Shown one piece after another: positions 20,190 to 28,215 of a DNA stretch of 64,000 nucleotides (position 1 is the stretch's first letter; every line of letters begins with the position of its first letter). The notes under the pieces are model-generated. The model ran no database searches. It was not told the origin of the DNA and saw nothing but the letters and a program-made list of their open reading frames with translations. This stretch comes from Chromobacterium piscinae (GTDB taxonomy: Bacteria; Pseudomonadota; Gammaproteobacteria; Burkholderiales; Chromobacteriaceae), in the NCBI RefSeq assembly GCF_021129175.1, contig NZ_JAJOHV010000058.1, forward strand, positions 62,001-126,000, in the 5' to 3' direction. The position numbers and the translations under genes were made by a program.

Positions 20190-20474
20190 CTAATCGGTAT
20201 TGAATTTCAGCCTCAGACCAACGTCTTTGTGATGCATGCGCACCGACAGGTGGGTGCGCTTTCCCATATCCAGCGCCGGCGTCAGCCTGAGGCTCTGGCT
20301 GCCGGGCTCGCGCTCCAGCCTCAAGGGCCCCAGTTGCAAGCCCTGCTCGGCCAGCTCCGGCCGCTTCACCTCCGGATCGCGCGGCGACGCGCACATCATG
20401 GCCTGCGGCAAACACCCGGCCAGAGCGGATTCGCCGCCCAATCCGATGACAAGCAGCAGCAGAAGGCGGCCCAT
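20190..20474 (-). CDS. Small secreted protein of unknown function
   Basis: Not recognised. The 94-residue product begins with a clear signal peptide (MGRLLLLLVIGLGGESALA) followed by two cysteines early in the mature part (GCLPQAMMC), then a charged segment ending in RMHHKDVGLRLKFNTD with a beta-strand-like pattern. A GGAG site lies 7 bases before the ATG, which supports a real gene. It converges with folB, with 9 bases between stops. Function cannot be inferred. Confidence 0.6.
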   Translation of the reverse strand: MGRLLLLLVIGLGGESALAGCLPQAMMCASPRDPEVKRPELAEQGLQLGPLRLEREPGSQSLRLTPALDMGKRTHLSVRMHHKDVGLRLKFNTD

Positions 20475-20608
20475 GTCCAGACTCCAGGTGTGGATACTCT
20501 AATCATGGACAAAGCGATTACAACTTCAAGCGCCTCTTTCAAGCGCAGCCAAAGACTGCTGGATGCATCGTCTGAAACGCCAGCCATTTCAGCCAGCGCG
20601 TGCTCAAC

Positions 20609-20998
20609 TCAACGGTTGCGCATGAAATCCGCGGTGTTGTAAAACGCCTCCAGCAGCTTGTCCTTCAACCAATCCTCCGCCACCAGCTCGCCCACCGCCT
20701 TGCGCATGCAGAACATCCACTGGTCGCGCGCGGCCTCGTCCACAGCGAACGGCATGTGGCGCATGCGCAACCGAGGGTGGCCGAAGGCTTCCATATACAG
20801 CGAAGGGCCGCCCAGCCAGCCGGACAGAAACATGAACAGTTTCTGGCTCGAGCCGGCGAGATCGGCCGGATGCATGTCGCGCAGCGGCTTCACCGAAGGC
20901 TCGCTATCCATGATGTCGTAGAACCGGTCGCACAGCCAGCGGACCACTCCCTCGCCGCCCAATAGCTGGTACGGCGTCATTTCCTGCACTTCGCTCAT
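20609..20998 (-). CDS. Group II truncated haemoglobin
   Basis: Small haem protein, likely binding oxygen or nitric oxide. The 129-residue sequence follows the group II 2-on-2 globin pattern: YQLLGGEGVVRWLCDRFYDIM, a SQKLFMFLSGWLGGP E-helix region, and GHPRLRMRHMPFAV, with the proximal histidine and the conserved RMRH motif, then ARDQWMFCMRKAV. A GGAG ribosome site lies 5 bases before the ATG. It shares no obvious function with neighbouring dadA. Between its start and the dadA stop lies a GC-rich hairpin (about 21009-21029) without a T run. Confidence 0.92.
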   Translation of the reverse strand: MSEVQEMTPYQLLGGEGVVRWLCDRFYDIMDSEPSVKPLRDMHPADLAGSSQKLFMFLSGWLGGPSLYMEAFGHPRLRMRHMPFAVDEAARDQWMFCMRKAVGELVAEDWLKDKLLEAFYNTADFMRNR

Positions 20999-21061
20999 TC
21001 ACGCTCCAAGCGCCGGCGCAAAACGCGCCGGCCAAAACCATTCATCAATCGCTTCGCGGCC

Positions 21062-22318
21062 TCAGTGCCCGCAAAACGCGAAATCCAGCTGCGGCGTCCT
21101 GCCGCTGATGATCTCCGCCAGCGCCTTCCCCGAACCCGCGCCCTCGGTCCAGCCCAAGGTGCCGTGGCCGGTGTTCAGGAACAGCCTGCCGATTCGGCTC
21201 CTGCCTATCAAGGGCACATTGCCCGGCGTCGCCGGCCGCAACCCGCTCCAGAAGCGAGCGGCCTCCCAGTCGCAGGCCAAGGGAAACAGCGTCCTGGCCC
21301 GCCGCAGCAAGGCCTCGCAGCGCAGCGGATCGAGGCTGGACGAATAACCGGACAGTTCAGCGGTGCCGGCGATGCGCAGCTCATCGCCCAAGCGGCTGAA
21401 CACCAGTTTATGGGATTCGTCGGTCAGGCTGACCATGGGCGCGGCGATCAGGCTCTTCACCGGCGCCGTCGCCGAATAACCTTTGGCCGGATAAACCGGC
21501 AGCCGCAAGCCCAGCGGCGCGGCCAGCAGCGGCGAGTGGCTGCCCAGCGCCAGCACGTAGGCGTCCGCCGTCACCCGCTGGTAGCCGCCGTCCGGTCCCG
21601 TCACCGATACTGCCGACACGCCGCCGTCCGCCGTTTCCAGCGCGTTGATCCGGGTATTGTAACGAAACTCCACTCCCAGGCCCGCGGCGGCCTCGGCCAG
21701 TCCACGGGTGAACAGATGCACGTCGCCGGACTCGTCGTCCGGGCACCAGCTGGCGCCGGTCAAGCCAGGCAACGTCGGCTCCAGCGCCGGTTCCAGCGCC
21801 AGCGCCTGCATCGGGCTGAGCACCCGCTTGTCCACCCCCAGCGCCTGCAGCCGCTCGGCCGAACGCCGGGCATGGCGCAGCTGACAGGCATCATAATGCA
21901 GGCTGAGAATGCCGCGCGACAGGCGGCGGTAGGAAATGCCGGTTTCCTCGCGCAGCTGGCGCATCGCGTCGCGGCTGTACAGCCCCAGCGCCACCATCTG
22001 CCGCATATTGCGCTGATGGCGGCCTGGCAGGCACTCAGCCAGGAATCCGGCTATCCAGCGCCATTGCGACGGGTCCATCCTCGGCCGGAACAGCAGCGGC
22101 GCATCATCGCGCCACAGCCAGCGCAGCACCTGCCACGGCGCGCCCGGGCTCGCCCAGGGCTCGGACTGGCTGACCGACAGCTGGCCGCCATTGGCGAAAC
22201 TGGTCTCCCTAGCCGCGCCGCAGGCGCGCTCCAGCACCACCACCTCATGTCCCATCCTGGCCAGGAACCAGGCAGTGGACACGCCCACCACCCCGGCCCC
22301 GAGAACCGCCACTCGCAT
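21062..22318 (-). CDS. dadA: D-amino acid dehydrogenase
   Basis: FAD-dependent membrane-associated enzyme oxidising D-amino acids to oxo acids. The 418-residue protein starts MRVAVLGAGVVGVSTAWFLARMGHEVVVLER (Rossmann GxGxxG). It carries the ETSFANGGQLSVSQSEPWASP signature of DadA, a substrate domain, and the C-terminal LFLNTGHGTLGWTEGAGSGKALAEII segment. The ATG at 22318 is preceded by GGGAGG. The usual partner, alanine racemase DadX, is not adjacent. Confidence 0.9.
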   Translation of the reverse strand: MRVAVLGAGVVGVSTAWFLARMGHEVVVLERACGAARETSFANGGQLSVSQSEPWASPGAPWQVLRWLWRDDAPLLFRPRMDPSQWRWIAGFLAECLPGRHQRNMRQMVALGLYSRDAMRQLREETGISYRRLSRGILSLHYDACQLRHARRSAERLQALGVDKRVLSPMQALALEPALEPTLPGLTGASWCPDDESGDVHLFTRGLAEAAAGLGVEFRYNTRINALETADGGVSAVSVTGPDGGYQRVTADAYVLALGSHSPLLAAPLGLRLPVYPAKGYSATAPVKSLIAAPMVSLTDESHKLVFSRLGDELRIAGTAELSGYSSSLDPLRCEALLRRARTLFPLACDWEAARFWSGLRPATPGNVPLIGRSRIGRLFLNTGHGTLGWTEGAGSGKALAEIISGRTPQLDFAFCGH

Positions 22319-22339
22319 ACCGCCTCCCCGCGCAAAGAC

Positions 22340-22364
22340 AACGGGCAAGACTCGCTTGCCCGTT
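22340..22364. terminator. Hairpin between cheR and dadA
   Basis: A perfect 10-bp stem (AACGGGCAAG / CTTGCCCGTT) with a 5-nt loop. It lies downstream of cheR on the minus strand but has only a weak T tract, so it may be a poor terminator or an mRNA-protecting structure. Confidence 0.4.
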
Positions 22365-22422
22365 AGAGACGAAATGGTAATGGCAATCGCGCGGCGCGGC
22401 GACTGTTTTGTCGGACAAATGC

Positions 22423-23280
22423 CTACTTTTTCGCGTGCTCGTACACGGTCTTGCCGCGCAGATGGAAGTAATCGGACGCGAAATAGAAGTTTTCCGAGTG
22501 GCCGACAAACAGCAATCCATCCGGCTTCAGCAATGGCGCGAAGCGCTTGAGCACGGCGAACTGGGTGTCGCGGTCGAAGTAGATCATCACGTTGCGGCAG
22601 AAGATCGCGTCGTACTGCTTGCGCACGCTCCAGTTGCTTTCGACCAGGTTCAAGCGCTGGAAAGTGATCATATTGCGCAGCGCCTGCTTGGCCTGGTAGC
22701 TGCCGTCGGGCTGCTTGTCGAAATACTTGACCGCATGGCCGGCCGGCAGGCGGGCGATCTTGTCAGCCGGATAAATGCCCTTGCGGCCGGTCTCCAGCAC
22801 GCTGGTGTCCAGATCGGTGGCGAGCACCGAAATATTCGGCCGCGACGCGCCCGGGAAGGATTCCAGCGCCGTAATCGCCAGCGAGTAAGGCTCTTCGCCA
22901 GTGGACGCCGCCGCGCACCAGATCGCCAGCTCTCCGCTGGCCGCCGCCTTCTTCTTCAGATGCTCCGACAGAATGGGAAAGTGGTGCTCCTCGCGGAAGA
23001 AGAAAGTCAGATTGGTGGTCAACGCGTTGACGAACTGCTCGAATTCGCGTTTGCCGCCAATCGACTCCAGGAAATCGACATAGGCGGCGAAGCCGGGTAG
23101 CTTGAGCTCGCGGATGCGCCGCACCAGCCGGCCGTATACCATGTCCTTCTTGGACGGATTCAGGGAAATCCCCGCCTCCTTGTAGATCAGCTTGCGGATG
23201 CGCTCGAAGTCGGCATCCGTGAAAGAGAATTCACGATTGAATTCGATCTTGGGCAATACCACCGGCGGCAGCTTGTTCAT
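22423..23280 (-). CDS. cheR: Chemotaxis protein methyltransferase CheR
   Basis: Methylates glutamates on chemoreceptors using S-adenosylmethionine. The 285-residue protein has the helical CheR N domain (FTDADFERIRKLIYKEAGISL, with KKDMVYGRLVRRI), the TNLTFFFREEHHF motif, the AdoMet loop IWCAAASTGEEPYSLAI, and CRNVMIYFDRDTQ, ending in LFVGHSENF. No cheA, cheW, cheB or receptor gene is near, so it is an orphan copy in this window. Its partner receptors cannot be told. Confidence 0.93.
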   Translation of the reverse strand: MNKLPPVVLPKIEFNREFSFTDADFERIRKLIYKEAGISLNPSKKDMVYGRLVRRIRELKLPGFAAYVDFLESIGGKREFEQFVNALTTNLTFFFREEHHFPILSEHLKKKAAASGELAIWCAAASTGEEPYSLAITALESFPGASRPNISVLATDLDTSVLETGRKGIYPADKIARLPAGHAVKYFDKQPDGSYQAKQALRNMITFQRLNLVESNWSVRKQYDAIFCRNVMIYFDRDTQFAVLKRFAPLLKPDGLLFVGHSENFYFASDYFHLRGKTVYEHAKK

Positions 23281-23297
23281 GTTCTGGATTCCACAGC

Positions 23298-23325
23298 AAA
23301 AAGGCCCGGGGCAAGGGCCCGGGCC
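23298..23325 (-). terminator. Intrinsic terminator after erpA
   Basis: On the minus strand an 8-bp GC stem (GGCCCGGG / CCCGGGCC) is followed by five T residues, directly after the erpA stop. Confidence 0.8.
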
Positions 23326-23347
23326 TGGTTCTTACCTGCGTTCAGTA

Positions 23348-23701
23348 TCACACCGAGAACGAAGAACCACAACCGCAAGTGGTGGTGGCGTTCGGATTGC
23401 GGATCACGAACTGCGAGCCTTCCAGGCTTTCCTGGTAATCGATCTCGGCGCCGACCAGGTACTGGTAGCTCATCGGATCCACCAGGAAGGTCACACCCTG
23501 GCGCTCGATCGCGGTATCGTCCTCGTTGGCGATTTCATCGAACGTGAAACCGTACTGGAAGCCGGAACAGCCGCCGCCGGTGACGAACACGCGCAGCTTC
23601 AGGTCGGGATTGCCCTCTTCAGCGATCAGATCCTGCACCTTGGCGCAGGCGCTTTCGGTGAAGTTGATCGGGCACGGCATTTCGGTAGCAGCTTCTGTCA
23701 T
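23348..23701 (-). CDS. erpA: Iron-sulfur cluster insertion protein ErpA
   Basis: A-type carrier delivering [Fe-S] clusters to target enzymes. The 117-residue protein has the three conserved cysteines: one in [11 protein letters not shown] and two in the C-terminal CGCGSSFSV. ErpA rather than IscA is suggested by the N terminus and the isolated location away from isc genes. A GAGG ribosome site precedes the ATG, and a terminator follows. Confidence 0.93.
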   Translation of the reverse strand: MTEAATEMPCPINFTESACAKVQDLIAEEGNPDLKLRVFVTGGGCSGFQYGFTFDEIANEDDTAIERQGVTFLVDPMSYQYLVGAEIDYQESLEGSQFVIRNPNATTTCGCGSSFSV

Positions 23702-23801
23702 GTGTAACCTCGCAATTCAATCGGGCCGGTCGCGGCCATTCACCCACTATTTTAGTCGGATATCGGGGCGAATGGCGAGCGTTCAAGCCCCAGCCCCGCG
23801 A

Positions 23802-24830
23802 TCACGGCAACAGCGGCACCACATCGAGACCATCCGTCTCCGGCAGGCCGAACATCAGGTTCATGTTCTGCACCGCCTGGCCCGCCGCGCCCTTGACCAG
23901 GTTGTCTATCACCGACAGCACCACCACCGTGTCGCCGCCCTGCGGCCTGTGCACCGCGATGCGGCACAGATTGGCGCCGCGCACCGAGCGCGTTTCGGGA
24001 TGGCTGCCCGCCGGCAGCACATCGACGAAGGCCTCCCCGGCATAACGGGCCTCGAACAGCTGCTGCAGATCGACATCCTTGGACAGCCTAGCGTACAGCG
24101 TCGCGTGGATGCCCCGGATCATCGGCGTCAGGTGCGGAACGAAAGTCAGCCCCACCGGCTTGCCGCTGGCGCGCGCCAAACCCTGACGGATTTCCGGCAA
24201 GTGGCGATGGCCAGCCACGCCGTAAGCCTTGAACGAGTCGCCGGCCTCGGCCAGCAGCGCGCCGATCTCGCCCTTGCGGCCGGCGCCGGACACGCCGGAC
24301 TTGCAGTCGGCGATCAGGCTGGAGGCGTCGATCGCGCCCGACTCGATCAACGGCAGGAAGCCCAGTTGCACGGCGGTCGGATAACAACCCGGATTGGCCA
24401 CCAGCCGGGCGCCGCGAATGGCCTCGCGACTCACCTCGGGCAGGCCGTAAACCGCGTCGGCCACCAGCTGCGGCGCGGCGTGCGGCATGCCGTACCACTT
24501 CTCCCACTCGAACACGTCCTTGATGCGGAAGTCCGCCGCCAGGTCCACCACCCGCACGCCGGCGTCCAGCAGCGCGGCGGCCTCCTGCATCGCAATGCCG
24601 TTGGGCGTGGCGAAGAACACCACGTCGCAGTCCTGCAGCTTGGCTTCGTCGGGCGTGCTGAACGCCAGATCGATGCGGCCGCGCAAGCTGGGAAACATCT
24701 CGTCGACGCGGATGCCGGCATCCTTGCGCGAAGTCACCGCCGTCACGCGCGCCTGCGGATGCTTGGCCAGCAAACGCAACAACTCGACTCCGGTGTAACC
24801 GGTGCCCCCGACGATCCCAACCTTGATCAT
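23802..24830 (-). CDS. argC: N-acetyl-gamma-glutamyl-phosphate reductase
   Basis: NADPH-dependent third step of arginine synthesis. The 342-residue protein has the nucleotide-binding start [21 protein letters not shown], the active-site cysteine in [15 protein letters not shown], and the GxHRHLPEI-type motif [13 protein letters not shown]. It follows rplM-rpsI on the same strand but has its own candidate promoter, and two terminators separate it from rpsI. No other arg gene is adjacent. Confidence 0.97.
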   Translation of the reverse strand: MIKVGIVGGTGYTGVELLRLLAKHPQARVTAVTSRKDAGIRVDEMFPSLRGRIDLAFSTPDEAKLQDCDVVFFATPNGIAMQEAAALLDAGVRVVDLAADFRIKDVFEWEKWYGMPHAAPQLVADAVYGLPEVSREAIRGARLVANPGCYPTAVQLGFLPLIESGAIDASSLIADCKSGVSGAGRKGEIGALLAEAGDSFKAYGVAGHRHLPEIRQGLARASGKPVGLTFVPHLTPMIRGIHATLYARLSKDVDLQQLFEARYAGEAFVDVLPAGSHPETRSVRGANLCRIAVHRPQGGDTVVVLSVIDNLVKGAAGQAVQNMNLMFGLPETDGLDVVPLLP

Positions 24831-24848
24831 GTGGACTGCCCTTTATGT

Positions 24849-24871
24849 AAAAAAATGTCGCAAAAGCGACA
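24849..24871 (-). terminator. Second intrinsic terminator, between rpsI and argC
   Basis: Minus strand TGTCGC-TTTT-GCGACA followed by seven T residues is a textbook terminator, 18 bases before the argC ATG. It overlaps the start point of the argC promoter. Confidence 0.75.
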
Positions 24872-24899
24872 GTTTAGGCAGTAGACGCTGTGGCGGCAA
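24871..24899 (-). promoter_or_regulatory. Candidate argC promoter
   Basis: Minus strand TTGCCG (24894-24899) and TAAACT (24871-24876) are 17 bases apart. The predicted start point, near 24864, falls inside the terminator hairpin, so that hairpin would not stop transcripts from this promoter. Confidence 0.45.
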
Positions 24900-24913
24900 G
24901 TGCACAGCAAAAG

Positions 24914-24947
24914 AAAAAACCGCCGGGCCGAAGCCGGGCGGTTTTTC
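24914..24947 (-). terminator. Intrinsic terminator after rpsI
   Basis: A GC-rich hairpin (AACCGCC... / ...GGCGGTT) is flanked by an A run and a T run. It lies directly after the rpsI stop on the minus strand. Confidence 0.85.
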
Positions 24948-24963
24948 GAGCAGCAATCCGCGA

Positions 24964-25356
24964 TTAACGCTTGGAGAACTGCTTGGCGCGGCGAGCTTTG
25001 CGCAGGCCGACCTTCTTACGTTCAACTTCGCGAGCGTCGCGAGTCACGTAGCCAGCTGCCGACAGAGCGGACTTCAGAGCAGCGTCGAAGTCGATCAGGG
25101 CGCGGGTGATGCCGTGGCGGATCGCGCCGGCTTGGCCGGTTTCGCCGCCGCCGACAACGTTCACCTTGATGTCGAAGGATTCGACGTTTTCGGTCAGAAC
25201 CAGCGGCTGGCGGATAACCATGCGACCGGTTTCACGGGCGAAATACTCGTCAACAGGCTTGCCGTTAACGATGATCTGGCCGGAACCCTTCTGCATGAAC
25301 ACGCGAGCGACGGAGCTCTTGCGACGGCCAGTGCCGTAGTAGTATTTACCGTTCAT
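24964..25356 (-). CDS. rpsI: 30S ribosomal protein S9
   Basis: Small-subunit protein whose C-terminal tail reaches the P-site tRNA. The 130-residue sequence has [21 protein letters not shown], the [19 protein letters not shown] signature and the basic tail [16 protein letters not shown] ending in the conserved SKR. It follows rplM by 15 bases in the universal rplM-rpsI operon. Confidence 0.98.
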   Translation of the reverse strand: MNGKYYYGTGRRKSSVARVFMQKGSGQIIVNGKPVDEYFARETGRMVIRQPLVLTENVESFDIKVNVVGGGETGQAGAIRHGITRALIDFDAALKSALSAAGYVTRDAREVERKKVGLRKARRAKQFSKR

Positions 25357-25371
25357 TGTTAAGCCTTAAAA

Positions 25372-25800
25372 TCAGATTTCCAGCACTTTGGGCTGTTGGG
25401 CGACGTGCGGGTGCTCAGCGCCGGCGTATACCTTGAGCTTCTTGATCATGGCGTAGCCCAGCGGACCCTTCGGCAGCATGCCTTTCACGGCCTTTTCCAG
25501 AACGCGCTCCGGGAACTGGTTTTGCAGTTCGGTGAAGGTGCGTTCGTAGATGCCGCCCGGGTAACCAGAGTGACGGTAGTACTTCTTGTCTTGTGCCTTG
25601 GTACCGGTCACGCGCAGCTTGTCGACGTTCACTACGACGATGAAATCGCCAGTGTCAACGTGCGGGGTGAATTCCGGCTTGTGTTTGCCACGCAGACGGC
25701 GGGCGATTTCGGCAGCCAGGCGACCCAGCACCTTATCGGCGGCGTCGACCACGTACCATTCGCGCTTTACCTCATGCGCCTTGGCAGAAAAGGTCTTCAT
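25372..25800 (-). CDS. rplM: 50S ribosomal protein L13
   Basis: Early-assembly large-subunit protein. The 142-residue sequence has [33 protein letters not shown], the [16 protein letters not shown] core and the [28 protein letters not shown] signature. It is the first gene of rplM-rpsI, driven by a near-consensus promoter at 25835-25864. E. coli L13 is reported to autoregulate its own mRNA; the leader here is short (about 30 bases), so the same control is not evident. Confidence 0.98.
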   Translation of the reverse strand: MKTFSAKAHEVKREWYVVDAADKVLGRLAAEIARRLRGKHKPEFTPHVDTGDFIVVVNVDKLRVTGTKAQDKKYYRHSGYPGGIYERTFTELQNQFPERVLEKAVKGMLPKGPLGYAMIKKLKVYAGAEHPHVAQQPKVLEI

Positions 25801-25834
25801 GGAACTCTTCCATCGTAATTCTTGAAAGTTACGG

Positions 25835-25864
25835 ATTCTAGTGCAGTGGCCGGGTAGCTGTCAA
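25835..25864 (-). promoter_or_regulatory. Sigma70 promoter of rplM-rpsI
   Basis: Minus strand TTGACA (25859-25864, perfect) and TAGAAT (25835-25840) are separated by 18 bases, about 35 bases from the rplM ATG. Confidence 0.8.
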
Positions 25865-25929
25865 ACCCTTGTGACACAACAGATTTCCAGCAGGCGGGAA
25901 ACGGTGGAATCCGGGCGAAAAACGGCGGC

Positions 25930-26033
25930 AAAAAAAAAGCGCAACGCTCAAGCGTGTTGCGCCAAGTTCCACCTAAAGAAGGAGGATGGAGGAGACAACA
26001 CCAGGAACGCCACAGTGCGCAACGCCCTGATGC
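25930..26033 (-). ncRNA. Candidate small RNA with an anti-Shine-Dalgarno loop
   Basis: No protein gene fits 25865-26132, yet the minus strand has a promoter (26041-26069) and a strong intrinsic terminator (stem 25939-25962, nine T residues at 25930-25938). The implied RNA is about 104 nt. Its 5' part folds on GUUGCGC (26017-26023) with GCGCAAC (25956-25962), and GUUCC (26004-26008) with GGAAC (25966-25970). These enclose a loop of about 33 nt with UCUCCUCC and CCUCCUU, the latter identical to the 16S rRNA 3' tail. The first stem and the terminator use the same bases, so they exclude each other. A likely role is base pairing with ribosome sites of target mRNAs; this is inference. Read on the plus strand the loop shows GGA repeats, but no good plus-strand terminator is present. 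Confidence 0.55.
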
Positions 26034-26034
26034 A

Positions 26035-26069
26035 ATACCGATTATCGGTATCCCATCTGGATTAGGCAA
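26035..26069 (-). promoter_or_regulatory. Promoter and operator-like palindrome of the small RNA
   Basis: Minus strand TTGCCT (26064-26069) and GATAAT (26041-26046) are exactly 17 bases apart. A perfect palindrome with 7-base arms (ATACCGA TTA TCGGTAT, 26035-26051) covers the -10 box and reaches the start point, as expected for a repressor site. Confidence 0.5.
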
Positions 26070-26132
26070 GCATTTTTTGTGCACTGCACGATAAACGATG
26101 TGCGCGCATGCCACACTCCGTTCCGCAATGCG

Positions 26133-26157
26133 AAAACGGACGCCATCCGGCGCCCGT
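26133..26157 (-). terminator. Intrinsic terminator after deoD
   Basis: Minus strand stem ACGGGCGCC / GGCGTCCGT with a GGAT loop is followed by four T residues, about 20 bases after the deoD stop. It closes the deo operon. Confidence 0.75.
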
Positions 26158-26178
26158 TTAATCATGGATATCAGTGGC

Positions 26179-26889
26179 TTACAGCTTGATCGCTGCGTCC
26201 AGCGCCACTTCCATCATGTCGCGGAACGAGGTCTGGCGCTCTTCGGCGCTGGTGGCCTCGCCGGTCGGGATAATGTCGGACACGGTCAGGATACCGACAG
26301 CGCGCGCGCCGTACTGCGCGGCCACGCTGTAGATGCCTGCCAGCTCCATCTCGATCACGTTGACCTGCATCTTGGACAGCACGTCCAGCATGTTCGGCTG
26401 CACGCCGTAGAACAGATCGGCGGAGAACACGTTGCCGACGGTGATCGACTTGCCCTGCTCGGCGGCGGTGTCCACCACGGTGCGCAGCAGCGTGTAATCG
26501 GCGATGGCGGCGTAATCATGGTCGTTGAAGCGCATGCGGTTGACCTTGCTGTCGGTGGACGCGCCCATGGCGACGAACAGCTCGCGCAGCTTGATGTCAG
26601 GCGTCACCGCGCCGCAGGAGCCGATGCGGATGATGTTCTTGACGCCGTAGTCCTTGACCAGCTCGGTGGTGTAGATGCTGGCGGACGGAATGCCCATGCC
26701 GTGGGCCATCACCGACAGGCGCTTGCCCTTGTAGGTGCCAGTGTAGCCGAGCACGTTGCGCACGTTGGTGACCAGCTCCGCGCCTTCCAGGAAGGTCTCG
26801 GCGATCAGCTGGGCGCGCAGCGGGTCGCCAGGCATCAGTACGGTTTCGGCGAAGGCGCCGTCTTTGGCGTTGATATGCGGGGTTGCCAT
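26179..26889 (-). CDS. deoD: Purine nucleoside phosphorylase DeoD type
   Basis: Phosphorolysis of purine (deoxy)ribonucleosides to base and (deoxy)ribose-1-phosphate. The 236-residue protein has the hexameric PNP features: [24 protein letters not shown] with the phosphate-binding [32 protein letters not shown], and [13 protein letters not shown] with the substrate-site EME. It is the last gene of deoC-deoA-deoB-deoD. A 9-bp GC hairpin lies between deoB and deoD. Confidence 0.97.
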   Translation of the reverse strand: MATPHINAKDGAFAETVLMPGDPLRAQLIAETFLEGAELVTNVRNVLGYTGTYKGKRLSVMAHGMGIPSASIYTTELVKDYGVKNIIRIGSCGAVTPDIKLRELFVAMGASTDSKVNRMRFNDHDYAAIADYTLLRTVVDTAAEQGKSITVGNVFSADLFYGVQPNMLDVLSKMQVNVIEMELAGIYSVAAQYGARAVGILTVSDIIPTGEATSAEERQTSFRDMMEVALDAAIKL

Positions 26890-26950
26890 TCAAGGTCTCC
26901 TCTAAATGATTCTGCTCCCGTCGCGCTTGCGCGGATGGGGAAAAATGGCG

Positions 26951-26973
26951 CCGGGCCGCGCGCGGCGGCCCGG
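26951..26973 (-). terminator. Hairpin between deoB and deoD
   Basis: A 9-bp perfect GC stem (CCGGGCCGC / GCGGCCCGG) sits just after the deoB stop; five T residues follow only after a 5-base gap on the minus strand. It may be a weak terminator or an RNA-processing barrier that tunes deoD. Confidence 0.35.
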
Positions 26974-26982
26974 GTGGCGGCG

Positions 26983-28200
26983 TCAGTCCAGGAAGGACGT
27001 GCCGTAATCCATATCGGGCAGGCCCAGATGGCTGGCCACGCTCTGGCCGATGTCGGCAAAAGTGGCGCGCTCGCCTATCGGACCGGCCTTCACCTTCTTG
27101 CCATAGCACAGCACCGGGATGTGCTCACGGGTGTGGTCTGTGCCGGGCCAGGTGGGGTCGCAGCCGTGATCGGCGGACAGGATCAGGATGTCGTCGTCGC
27201 CCATCGCGGCCATCACCTCGGGCAGACGCGCGTCAAACTCCTCCAGCGCCGCGGCGTAGCCGGCGGTGTTGCGGCGATGGCCGTAGCTAGAGTCGAAATC
27301 GACGAAGTTGGCCATGATGATGGCCGGCTTGTCCTGATGCTGGTCCATCGCCGTCAGCGTGGCGTCCCACAATTGGTCGAAGCCGGTGGCCTTGTGCTTG
27401 TGGGTGATGCCGACGTGGGCGTAGATGTCGGCAATCTTGCCGATCGACACCACGTCGCCGCCGGCGTCGGCCAGTTTCTTCAGCACGGTGGCCGCCGGCG
27501 GCTCCACCGCCAGGTCCTTGCGGTTGCCGGTGCGGGCGAACTTGCCCTTGCCTTCGCCCACGAAAGGCCGGGCGATCACGCGGCCGATATTGTACGGCTC
27601 CAGCAGCTCGCGGGTGATCTTGCACAGCTCGTACAGCTTGTCGAGGCCATAGGTCTCTTCATGGCAGGCGATCTGGAACACCGAGTCGGCCGAAGTATAG
27701 AAGATCGGCTTGCCGGTCTTCATGTGCTCCTCGCCCAGACGGTCCAGAATCTCGGTGCCGGAAGCATGGCAGTTGCCCAGGAAGCCCGGCAGGCCGGCCT
27801 TCTCGACGATGGCGTCCAGCAGCTCCTGCGGGAAGCTGTTGTCGTGGTCGCTGAAATAGCCCCAGTCGAACAGCACCGGCACGCCGGCGATCTCCCAGTG
27901 GCCGGACGGGGTGTCCTTGCCGCTGGAGATTTCGCGGGCGTAGCCGTAGGCGGCTACCGGATCGGCCGGGTCCATGCCTTCCGGGAAATAGCCGGACGAC
28001 AGCCGGCAGGCGTGGCCCAGGCCCATCTTGGACAGATTGGGCAGCTTAAGCGGGCCGCTGCGGCCGACGTTGGCGCGGCCGGCGGCCGCCTCCATCGCGA
28101 TGTGGCCCAGCGTGTTGCTGCCGGCGTCGCCGAACGCCGGCGCATCGGCCGCCGCGCCGATGCCCAGCGAGTCCAGTATCAGAATGATTGCGCGTTTCAT
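26983..28200 (-). CDS. deoB: Phosphopentomutase
   Basis: Converts (deoxy)ribose-1-phosphate to the 5-phosphate. The 405-residue protein is an alkaline-phosphatase-superfamily enzyme with metal-site motifs: [15 protein letters not shown] with the first aspartate, [11 protein letters not shown] with the phosphorylated threonine, [14 protein letters not shown], and [19 protein letters not shown]. It lies 15 bases after deoA in the deo operon. Length is normal. Confidence 0.97.
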   Translation of the reverse strand: MKRAIILILDSLGIGAAADAPAFGDAGSNTLGHIAMEAAAGRANVGRSGPLKLPNLSKMGLGHACRLSSGYFPEGMDPADPVAAYGYAREISSGKDTPSGHWEIAGVPVLFDWGYFSDHDNSFPQELLDAIVEKAGLPGFLGNCHASGTEILDRLGEEHMKTGKPIFYTSADSVFQIACHEETYGLDKLYELCKITRELLEPYNIGRVIARPFVGEGKGKFARTGNRKDLAVEPPAATVLKKLADAGGDVVSIGKIADIYAHVGITHKHKATGFDQLWDATLTAMDQHQDKPAIIMANFVDFDSSYGHRRNTAGYAAALEEFDARLPEVMAAMGDDDILILSADHGCDPTWPGTDHTREHIPVLCYGKKVKAGPIGERATFADIGQSVASHLGLPDMDYGTSFLD

Positions 28201-28215
28201 GATGCCTCCCCGGCC

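Noticed and set aside
23752-23801. Extra coding sequence between erpA and argC
   Set aside because: No ribosome site or homology; the spacer only holds the end of argC and upstream sequence of erpA.
25975-26010. GGA-rich plus-strand segment as a CsrA/RsmA-sponge RNA
   Set aside because: GGA motifs are present, but the only strong terminator and the promoter with 17-base spacing are on the minus strand.
25797-26165. A 122-codon minus-strand frame between rplM and deoD
   Set aside because: It crosses two strong terminators and the rplM promoter, has no ribosome site and a cysteine/proline-rich unlikely composition. The small RNA explains the region better.
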